A DNA stretch of 26,021 bases. It comes from JAAZXR01 sp040265175 (GTDB lineage Bacteria; Myxococcota_A; Polyangia; Nannocystales; Nannocystaceae). The notes beneath the pieces were generated by a model. The model was not told where the DNA came from. It saw nothing but the letters and a program-made list of their open reading frames with translations, and searched no databases. Where the stretch lies: NCBI GenBank assembly GCA_040265175.1, contig JBDQGY010000026.1, positions 1-26,021 on the forward strand, written 5' to 3'. Shown piece by piece: positions 8,039 through 14,922 of this stretch. The position numbers and the translations under genes were made by a program. Every line of letters begins with the position of its first letter. Position 1 is the stretch's first letter.

Positions 8039-8509
8039 TTATTTCTTCGGGATGAACTTGTCAAAGACCCCAGGGACCGAGACCGTAAAGTGAGCGCCGC
8101 ACGCGTACTCCCCGTCGACGGTCGCCTCGGCCCTACCTTTCGCGAGACCCCGTTTGAATGAATCCAACTCGGCGGTGATCCTCAGGGTGTCCCCTGGGAT
8201 GATCTTTCGGCGAAATTTGACCTTGTCGAGCCCGACGAAGTTCGTTTTGCTCCCCTTGTATTTCTCCTGCGAGAGGAAGGTCATGATGAAAGTCTGGACC
8301 ATCGCCTCGATAAGAATAAACCCGGGGACGTTCGGATCATCATCGTAATGCGCAGGAAAGAACCACTCGTTGTAAGTAAAATTCTTGATCCCAACCGCTG
8401 ACTTCCCGGGGATCGCCTCGACGATCCTGTCTACGAATAACAGCGGGTAACGATTCCGCTGCGAAGCGAGGATCCCCACGCTGTCAAAGGTCAATGGAGA
8501 CTGCGACAT
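8039..8509 (-). CDS. FabZ-like 3-hydroxyacyl-ACP dehydratase (hotdog fold)
   Basis: Small hotdog-fold dehydratase, 156 aa, matching the size of FabZ. Visible motifs: NRYPLLFVDRI near the N-terminus (19-29), NEWFFPAHYDDDPNVPGFIL (47-66), which carries the catalytic His (His54), and EAMVQ (68-72), where Glu68 is the catalytic acid. A second half with LDKVKFRRKIIPGD completes the fold. It would remove water from a 3-hydroxyacyl group carried on ACP. It starts only 2 bp after the ACP stop, so the two are very likely partners. The operon has no ketosynthase or ketoreductase, so the 3-hydroxyacyl substrate must come from general fatty acid synthesis or from another enzyme of the cluster. Confidence 0.9.
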   Translation of the reverse strand: MSQSPLTFDSVGILASQRNRYPLLFVDRIVEAIPGKSAVGIKNFTYNEWFFPAHYDDDPNVPGFILIEAMVQTFIMTFLSQEKYKGSKTNFVGLDKVKFRRKIIPGDTLRITAELDSFKRGLAKGRAEATVDGEYACGAHFTVSVPGVFDKFIPKK

Positions 8510-8511
8510 CG

Positions 8512-8748
8512 TCAGATTTCCACTTCGTATTTTCGCAAGATGGTCTTGCCGTGCTCAAAACTTGAGAAGTCGGTGATGTCATCGATATCCATCTCGATAT
8601 CAAAGCACTCCTCGATGACGGTCATCAAATTCATATGACCGATACTGTCCCACTCGTCGATGTCTTGATACTTCAGCCCCCCGAGTTTCGCCTCGTCGAT
8701 CCCGAAGGTGTCAATGAAAGCCTTGGCATATTTCGTTTCGCTAGACAT
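8512..8748 (-). CDS. Acyl carrier protein
   Basis: 78-aa acidic four-helix carrier protein. The phosphopantetheine attachment serine is Ser35 in DEWDSIGHMNL (31-41), matching the usual D-S-L/I motif. A strong ribosome site GAGGAG sits 6 nt before the ATG. It is stand-alone and encoded between the LuxC-like reductase and the FabZ-like dehydratase, so it is a dedicated carrier for this pathway rather than the housekeeping AcpP, which normally sits with fab genes. Likely partners are the dehydratase, the AMP ligase and perhaps the LuxC/LuxE pair. Confidence 0.92.
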   Translation of the reverse strand: MSSETKYAKAFIDTFGIDEAKLGGLKYQDIDEWDSIGHMNLMTVIEECFDIEMDIDDITDFSSFEHGKTILRKYEVEI

Positions 8749-8777
8749 GTTGTACTCCTCGTTGTTGTTCTGTCTTT

Positions 8778-8912
8778 CTATCGAGCACGCGCCCCGGTCG
8801 GTCGCGCGCGTTCAAATTTGTAAGCGTCAAGGCGACCGTCGATCGCCTCTCGCCGTTGCTGATGGTCTCTAAATTCATCTGCCCGAATCGGTGCTCTCGC
8901 TCCTACGCTCAT
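8778..8912 (-). CDS. Possible 44-aa protein coupled to the LuxC-like gene
   Basis: The ATG at 8912 overlaps the TGA of the LuxC-like gene as ATGA, a classic sign of translational coupling. The ORF ends 29 bp before the ACP start. Without it, this would be the only long gap (160 bp) inside an operon whose other joints are overlaps or gaps under 16 bp. The peptide is very charged (MSVGARAPIRADEFRDHQQR at its start, later AYKFERARP) and I recognise no domain. The Arg-rich content could also be a by-product of GC-rich noncoding DNA, so this is tentative. Confidence 0.35.
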   Translation of the reverse strand: MSVGARAPIRADEFRDHQQRREAIDGRLDAYKFERARPTGARAR

Positions 8913-10129
8913 GACACGCTCACACATTTCGACATCTGCCCGATAAGGTCGTATCCGTCCCACTGCAGCGCGAACTCCGCCGCTCTCCCGTTCGGCACCA
9001 CCCGCTCTAATCCCAGCATCGCACCTCCGTTCAGCGCGGCGAGGAGCGCGTCACCCTCGCAGCCGACATAGGTGATCGTCTGTAGCTTCCGCGAGCGAAA
9101 CGCCCCCAACGACTCTAGATCCCTCCCCCGCACCTCGATGAAGAATCCTCCAGGCGCAGTGAAGCGCTCCAGATCCTCGGGGATTGCGTCGAGCTCGACC
9201 CGTTGGATTAGCGCTCCGGGAGGGGTCGTGCTCCGTGCCTCGAACTCCACCGCGCACATCAGCTGTCGGAGAAGCTTCTCCACGGCGAGATTTCCGGAGT
9301 TCACGTAGCCTCGATCGTCGCAGACCTCTGCGAACGCCCCCCAGAATCGTGTCTTCGCGCTAGATACGGCGTCTCGCTCGCCGATCCAGTAGATCAATCG
9401 CGGAGATGTGCAGGCGTTTTGGTCGAAGAAGAGGGTGTCATTGTAGAAATCGCGCGCCACGGCTGCGTGGTCGTCGATCTGCAGGTAGCGCGCGGCGTCG
9501 ACGACCGCAACGGAGAAACGATCCGCGAACGTGATGTCGTAGGCGCGCGCCGCCAGGGGCGCTTGTCGGATCGTCGAGATCGTCTCGTCGCTCCCCCAGA
9601 TCACACGGACGTCACACAAGGCGCAAAGGTCTCGGGTCAGCGCGTCGTCTTTCTCGTAGCGAAAGATACCGACCCGTCGACCGACCTCGGAGAAGGTTTC
9701 GTCAGCTAGAATATCTTGGACGATCTTGTTGAGAATCGTCGCCTGTTCGAACACCCGACTCGACATTCGTACGAGGCATACGTTCCCCGCAAGCAGGCCT
9801 GCGTAGAGGCTGTACGCGTAGTTGAGCGGGACATTGGACGGCGTAAAATGGACGGTCACTCCACGACCGAAGGCATGGTGCCCTCGCGCCTCATACTGCT
9901 TGCGCAGCCGACTAAGATTACGGCCGCGGCAGACGAACGCGAACGAGGCCAAATCAGGGAACCGCCTCGCGGCCGGGCTCGCGAGGACGCGCTGTGAAAG
10001 CTGGTCAAAGAACGCAAGCACCTGGGCATCAAAGATCCCCATCGGGGACAATTGCTGCACCGCATCGAGCGCGATGCCGCGGTTCACCTGCCACTCAAGA
10101 CGCGCGTACCGGTCGCTCGTAGGTGTCAC
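8909..10129 (-). CDS. LuxC-like acyl-CoA/acyl-protein reductase
   Basis: Reduces an enzyme-bound acyl thioester to an aldehyde with NADPH. With the GTG start at 10129 (AGAGG 5 nt upstream) the product has 406 aa. LuxC-family signatures: FTPSNVPLNYAYSLYAGLLA (95-114), VRMSS (120-124), the acyl-acceptor Cys in FFDQNACTSPRLIYW (234-248, Cys240) and the C-terminal RVVPNGRAAEF with WDGYDLIGQMS (390-400). An in-frame ATG further upstream would lie deep inside the luxE-like gene and encode Arg-rich nonsense, so I reject it. The start lies 35 bp inside the end of the luxE-like gene, and its stop overlaps a possible small ORF. In luminous bacteria LuxC works with LuxE and LuxD to supply luciferase aldehyde. 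There is no luxAB or luxD here, so the aldehyde must feed another reaction, probably one catalysed by this operon. Confidence 0.9.
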   Translation of the reverse strand: MTPTSDRYARLEWQVNRGIALDAVQQLSPMGIFDAQVLAFFDQLSQRVLASPAARRFPDLASFAFVCRGRNLSRLRKQYEARGHHAFGRGVTVHFTPSNVPLNYAYSLYAGLLAGNVCLVRMSSRVFEQATILNKIVQDILADETFSEVGRRVGIFRYEKDDALTRDLCALCDVRVIWGSDETISTIRQAPLAARAYDITFADRFSVAVVDAARYLQIDDHAAVARDFYNDTLFFDQNACTSPRLIYWIGERDAVSSAKTRFWGAFAEVCDDRGYVNSGNLAVEKLLRQLMCAVEFEARSTTPPGALIQRVELDAIPEDLERFTAPGGFFIEVRGRDLESLGAFRSRKLQTITYVGCEGDALLAALNGGAMLGLERVVPNGRAAEFALQWDGYDLIGQMSKCVSVS

Positions 10130-11216
10130 TGCATCCTCTGATTTCCGCGTTCTGCAAACGCCCATAGATTTTAAAGTATGTGCCCGTCCGTCCGCACGGG
10201 CACCCATCCCAACCGACCACCTCTCCCTCGTCCTCAGTGAGCAGGGAGTGCCCCGGATATGAGGATGGAAGCGCGGAGAAGACCTGCAAGATCCCTCGCT
10301 CCCCCGGGGCCAGAACCGACAGGTCTCGAGGACTTCGTACACGAACATCTCCAAGAATGGATGCGTGCATATGGCCCTCTTCGCACTCGACAAAAATTGA
10401 GCCGGTCTGTTCCACCATCCCGTAGTAGTTGTAGACCCTCTTGAGCCCAAACTGGTCCTGGAGCCGCGCCTTGAAGGCGACCTCGCTCACGCGTTGGGCC
10501 ACGAGTTTCTTCCAGCCGCCACCGTGAAACAGCACCCCGCCCGAGAGGTCAAACTTCGCCTCGATGCGACGAGCCTCCTCGACAAAATGACTCCAGATCA
10601 TAAACGTGAATCCGAACAGGAATATTGGCGATCCCGCATGCTTCGCGAGGAATTCCTCCACCGCCTCCCGATCCAGGCTCATGTCGTCGCGGAGCGCATA
10701 GACCCGCTCTCTCCCAAACATAGAGAATCCAAGCACCCCCGCGCCTCTCGCCGAGAACGCCGCACGATTCTTCAGCACGGACGGGCAGTCGATGATCAGC
10801 ATGGGCAAACGCTTTTTGCCGATAAACGTATTCACAATCCCCGTGAGCGCTTTGGTTTGATGCGACGCCGTCTCTTTGTCGAGAAAGATCTTCGAGACCT
10901 GCTGTCCGGACGTTCCTGATGAGGTCATTACCTTGAACACCTCACTCTTGGGGATGCTCATGAGCTCGTACTCCTTAAACATCCTCACCGGGAGATACGG
11001 GAGTTCCTCGATGCTCGACACCGCGTCCGAATCGTAGCCGAGGGAGGCCAACATCCTGCCGTAGGGAAGGCAGCGCTCCGACTGCTCCTCGGTCAAGCGA
11101 TGAAGTCGCTCGAATACAAGGTCGCGACGCTCGGCAAACGGCGTGGTGAAAAAATCCTTGTCGAACATCTCTTGCAAGTCCGCCATCGCCCGAGCCGGTT
11201 GATCGCCGCGGCTCAT
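10095..11216 (-). CDS. LuxE-like acyl-protein synthetase
   Basis: ATP-dependent enzyme that adenylates an acid and hands the acyl group, through a C-terminal cysteine, to the LuxC-like reductase. In 373 aa I see the nucleotide motif MTSSGTSGQQVSK (97-109), LFHGGGWKK (229-237), YYGMVEQTGSIF (264-275), GCPCGRTGTYFKIYGRL (338-354) and AEIRGCSDT (357-365) with Cys362, close in position to the acylated Cys364 of Vibrio LuxE. It is the first large gene of the operon and overlaps the LuxC-like gene, as expected for a two-protein acid reductase. The ATG at 11216 overlaps the TGA of a tiny upstream ORF (ATGA). An in-frame ATG at 11186 is an alternative start, but neither has a clear ribosome site. Confidence 0.9.
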   Translation of the reverse strand: MSRGDQPARAMADLQEMFDKDFFTTPFAERRDLVFERLHRLTEEQSERCLPYGRMLASLGYDSDAVSSIEELPYLPVRMFKEYELMSIPKSEVFKVMTSSGTSGQQVSKIFLDKETASHQTKALTGIVNTFIGKKRLPMLIIDCPSVLKNRAAFSARGAGVLGFSMFGRERVYALRDDMSLDREAVEEFLAKHAGSPIFLFGFTFMIWSHFVEEARRIEAKFDLSGGVLFHGGGWKKLVAQRVSEVAFKARLQDQFGLKRVYNYYGMVEQTGSIFVECEEGHMHASILGDVRVRSPRDLSVLAPGERGILQVFSALPSSYPGHSLLTEDEGEVVGWDGCPCGRTGTYFKIYGRLQNAEIRGCSDTYERPVRAS

Positions 11217-11296
11217 GATAGACTGAAAGCCTCAATTTTCCGCAAATCTGGCGCGGAAAAGCGCTCATTCGCCAGTTGTGGATCTTGGTCCGCCAT
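11213..11296 (-). CDS. Possible 27-aa leader peptide ahead of the LuxE-like gene
   Basis: ATG at 11296 preceded by a G-run (7 G, 5 nt upstream). The frame ends in a TGA that overlaps the LuxE-like ATG (ATGA). A longer form from ATG 11326 would give 37 aa. The peptide begins MADQDPQLANERF and is not Arg-dominated like random frames here. A perfect inverted repeat (11236-11260) lies inside it, so it could be a leader ORF that links translation to a hairpin. There is no homology evidence; chance is quite possible. Confidence 0.25.
   Translation of the reverse strand: MADQDPQLANERFSAPDLRKIEAFSLS
11236..11260 (-). promoter_or_regulatory. Perfect inverted repeat TTTTCCGC-N9-GCGGAAAA before the LuxE-like gene
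   Basis: The arms at 11236-11243 and 11253-11260 pair perfectly over 8 bp around a 9-nt centre. It ends 19 bp before the LuxE-like ATG (11216). It may be an operator controlling the seven-gene operon or an RNA hairpin in its leader. The A/T-rich outer arms would open easily, which suits either view. Confidence 0.4.
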
Positions 11297-11502
11297 CGAT
11301 GCCCCCCCATACAGAGCATTTTTCATGCCAGGATCCCGCGACGCTCGCCGCCGGACAAAACGCGTTGAGGAGACTCGACATGCAGCGTTTGTGGGTACGC
11401 GCGGAGCCGCCAAACGCCCCCGAATGCCTCTCCCAGCGGTCCACAGCGGGCCACCGCCCCAGCGAAGAGAAATCACTGAATCTGCGTGCTCCCCTCAAAA
11501 TC

Positions 11503-11531
11503 TTGAAATGGCTGCCTCGATAGAGGAAAAT
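11503..11531 (+). promoter_or_regulatory. Weak sigma70-like promoter candidate for the GNAT gene
   Basis: TTGAAA (11503-11508), 17-bp spacer, GAAAAT (11526-11531; 4 of 6 matches). The spacer contains a small CCTC-GATA-GAGG dyad ending at 11526. It is about 118 bp before the ATG at 11649. This is pattern matching only. Confidence 0.22.
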
Positions 11532-11648
11532 TTCGGCGTGAACGTGCTGCGCCATCTCCTCTTCTCCCGCGCGACGACACACGTGCGCCCGGTCTCCAAT
11601 TCCCTTTATCGAGTCACGATGCGAACCTGGATGAGGAGGCAGTGACCC

Positions 11649-12692
11649 ATGCCAACCTTCCGATTCGCGACCGTGGACGACACCGAGGCGATCATGCGGT
11701 TCCTCCACGACCACTGGCGTGCCGGCCATATTCTCTCCGTTAGTAGAGAACTCTTTTTGCACGATTTCCGGGTCGGAGAGGCGCTTAACATCGGATTAGC
11801 GGAGAATGACGCGGGCGAGCTGATCGGCATGCTTGGCTACTTCGTTTGCAACAGCTCCGAACATCCGGACATGACGGGCTCGATCTGGAAGGTCCTGGAA
11901 GAGGAGAATACGGCGAACAGTAAGGGGGCGTTCTTAGGGGTCTACCTGCGTAAGTTCATCCTCGACAACGTGCCTCATCGGCACTTCGCCACGCCGGGTC
12001 CTGGACCCCAGACACGAAATATCTATCGGATGCTCCGCATGGACTGGCATCGAATGCGGCACTTCTACATGGTTAATCCCGATGTCCAGGAGTTCCAAAT
12101 TGCGGTATTTCCGGGCGGTATCCCCGCATCGCGGACCCCTCTACCAAAAGGCGCCGGTACGTTGACGTTATGCCGCGATGTTGACGGTTTGCGTGGCTTT
12201 GATTTCGAAGCGCAGGGCAACATTGCTCCTCGTAAAGACCTCGCCTACCTCGACCATCGCTACCTCCAGCATCCCATCTACGAGTACCTCGCGTACCGTT
12301 GGCACCACGAGGGCGCCGTCCGCAATATCGTCATGTGTCGGCGGGCCTCCGCACAAGGCCGCCACTGTCTTCGCGTGGTGGACTTCCTCGGGGACGAAGC
12401 CAACCTCCCGGCGATCACCCCGCTTCTCCTCCAGATCGTCCGCGAGAGCGGCGACGAATACCTCGACTTCATCTGTCACGGTTTCTCTGCGGAGATGATG
12501 CACGCCGCGGGTTTCGAAGAACTCGATCTCGATCAGCAAGAACTCATCATCCCAAATTATTTTGAACCCTACTCCGCTACGAACGTGGGAATCAACTGCG
12601 TCGCCGATCGCACAAAGACTCTCCACGTGCGCTTATGTCGCGCCGATGGTGACATGGATCGGCCGAACGTTCTCCCCTCCACCTCAAGCTGA
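11649..12692 (+). CDS. GNAT-like acyltransferase of the biosynthetic island
   Basis: 347 aa. The N-terminal half looks like a GNAT acetyltransferase: FRFATVDDTEAIMRFLHDHW (4-23), then AENDAGELIGMLGYFV (51-66), and a segment GPGPQTRNIYRMLRMDWHRM (117-136) resembling the acyl-CoA-binding region followed by the IY..LG helix of sugar-modifying GNAT enzymes. The C-terminal half (about 170-340) has ICHGFSAEMMHAAGFEELD and may be a second, degenerate GNAT-like domain. It probably transfers an acyl or acetyl group to an amino sugar or to the product of the neighbouring operon. GAGGAGG sits 9 nt before the ATG. It is divergent from the LuxE-like operon and 16 bp from the deacetylase gene, so those two form an operon. 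The family is likely; donor and acceptor are unknown. Confidence 0.68.
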   Translation: MPTFRFATVDDTEAIMRFLHDHWRAGHILSVSRELFLHDFRVGEALNIGLAENDAGELIGMLGYFVCNSSEHPDMTGSIWKVLEEENTANSKGAFLGVYLRKFILDNVPHRHFATPGPGPQTRNIYRMLRMDWHRMRHFYMVNPDVQEFQIAVFPGGIPASRTPLPKGAGTLTLCRDVDGLRGFDFEAQGNIAPRKDLAYLDHRYLQHPIYEYLAYRWHHEGAVRNIVMCRRASAQGRHCLRVVDFLGDEANLPAITPLLLQIVRESGDEYLDFICHGFSAEMMHAAGFEELDLDQQELIIPNYFEPYSATNVGINCVADRTKTLHVRLCRADGDMDRPNVLPSTSS

Positions 12693-12708
12693 TCTGAAGT
12701 GTGCGTCC

Positions 12709-13608
12709 ATGGACAAGCTCATCTTGATATATCACAGCCTAGACTCTGCGGAGATCCCCGCGGTCGCGGGCGCGTTCCCCTTTCCCTTTGACCGCTTTAA
12801 GAGGCAGGTGCAAGAAGCCATCGACGCGGGGTTTCGACCGGAGCGAATCAGCCGCTTGCATATCGACCACCCGGACAAGACCCTCTACGTCACCTCCGAC
12901 GACGGCACGGTAGACTGGTGCTACAACGCGCTTCCGTGGTGCGAAGCGCGGGCGATCCCTACGCACACGGCGATCATCACGGGACCGTGGGAGGCGACGC
13001 CCGTCTATCCCTTCGCGCATATCATCCAATTGGTCTTGGCTTCACGGGAACGTCAACAGCTCGAGTCTCTCGCAGAACGCCTCCGCAGCGAGTACCTTGA
13101 TGACGCTCAGTTCGAGTACATCGAGAGCAAATACCGCTACGAAGATCTCTTCTATCGGCGGGTCATCAAGGGCGCCTTCAACTTGATCCTCGACCGGGAC
13201 CAAGCTTTTGAGGTCCTCGGAGAGTTGTCCCCCGACGAGCGCACGCAGCTCCGCGGTCGGTTCGTAAAACCTGAAGAGTATAGTGGGTTTACCCACGCCG
13301 AGTTTGGGGTCCACACGCGCAGCCACAGGGCGCTCGATCTAGACACCCGCCGCTACTTTGACGAGGAGATCCAGCAGAGCCGTCAAACCATGCTCGACGC
13401 CGGGGTGCCACCGAGTGACTACTACACTTCCCCCATGCAACCTCGCTTCGGCGCTCAACTCGAGGACCTCCAGCCCCTCCTTCAGGAGGCAGGATACAAG
13501 GGCGTGATGACGTCGAACCCCGGTCCGTGGGATGGACGCGACTTCATCATCCCGCGCATTGACGCAGCCCACGTGGAGCGACACCTCGAGAGCCTCGGCC
13601 GAGACTGA
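12709..13608 (+). CDS. Polysaccharide-deacetylase-like protein (NodB fold) with long insertion
   Basis: 299 aa from the ATG at 12709; the frame extends upstream, but the conserved protein clearly begins MDKLILIYHSL. NodB-type motifs: TSDDG (62-66, usually TFDDG) and HTRSH (202-206, the metal-binding HxxxH). They are about 135 residues apart rather than the usual 50 or so. The insertion (about 105-190) is helical, acidic and Tyr-rich, with RYEDLFYRRVIKGAFNLIL. The third motif, normally R-x-P-Y-G, is only loosely seen as SPMQPRFG (241-248). It would remove an acetyl or other acyl group from an amino sugar. It is co-transcribed with the GNAT-like gene; a deacetylase plus an acyltransferase together suggest swapping the N-acyl group of a sugar. 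Activity is likely but the altered first motif leaves some doubt. Confidence 0.8.
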   Translation: MDKLILIYHSLDSAEIPAVAGAFPFPFDRFKRQVQEAIDAGFRPERISRLHIDHPDKTLYVTSDDGTVDWCYNALPWCEARAIPTHTAIITGPWEATPVYPFAHIIQLVLASRERQQLESLAERLRSEYLDDAQFEYIESKYRYEDLFYRRVIKGAFNLILDRDQAFEVLGELSPDERTQLRGRFVKPEEYSGFTHAEFGVHTRSHRALDLDTRRYFDEEIQQSRQTMLDAGVPPSDYYTSPMQPRFGAQLEDLQPLLQEAGYKGVMTSNPGPWDGRDFIIPRIDAAHVERHLESLGRD

Positions 13609-13841
13609 ACTCGCGAAGCCGCTGCACAGCGCCGAATGGGCAGGGCGCGGCGCGCATGCGCCCCCCCCCACTGTCTGTAATCCAACAAATCAGATCGCAC
13701 GCAGCGCCGAGTGTCGTCGGTCCCTCAGGAACTTCGGGTGGCGACTGTGGCCCTCGCTGCCACGGTGCCGCGACGCTTCGATCTGGCGCCGTGCTTATCA
13801 CTGCCCAGCACCTGCTCGTTTCGCGTGTGATAGCTTGCGAC
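13609..13841. other. 233-bp intergenic region with GC-rich hairpin
   Basis: Between the deacetylase gene and the hydrolase lipoprotein gene. GGGCGC (13643-13648) pairs with GCGCCC (13658-13663) around a short loop and is followed by a C-run, not a T-run, so it is not a textbook terminator. No gene is seen. Just before the next gene is a TGT-GATAGC extended -10-like string (13826-13834). Confidence 0.4.
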
Positions 13842-14861
<1,020 letters not shown>

Positions 14862-14922
14862 ACCCGCTTCGGAACGGCACCTCATCCCCGACAAGCGCGT
14901 CTGCGTGAGGTAGGATGACGCC

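Larger units (their letters stand above)
11217..11648. other. 432-bp divergent promoter region between the two arms of the island
   Basis: Lies between the minus-strand LuxE-like operon and the plus-strand GNAT/deacetylase pair. Apart from the possible leader ORF it has no believable gene. It must hold the promoters of both arms. Visible items are a perfect 8-bp inverted repeat next to the LuxE-like start, a weak plus-strand promoter candidate around 11503-11531, and GAGGAGG 9 nt before the GNAT ATG. Confidence 0.6.

Noticed and set aside
8909..10450. A longer form of the LuxC-like protein starting at 10450 (513 aa).
   Set aside because: The extra 107 residues lie entirely within the luxE-like gene in another frame, are Arg/Ser-rich and unlike LuxC. 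A GTG at 10129 with AGAGG upstream gives the proper LuxC N-terminus.
10095..11216. Bioluminescence (lux) operon.
   Set aside because: Only LuxC- and LuxE-like genes are present. There is no luxA, luxB or luxD, and the neighbours are ACP, dehydratase, ThDP and NeuB-like genes.
13643..13663. Rho-independent terminator after the deacetylase gene.
   Set aside because: A GC hairpin exists but it is followed by C residues on the plus strand, not a T-run.
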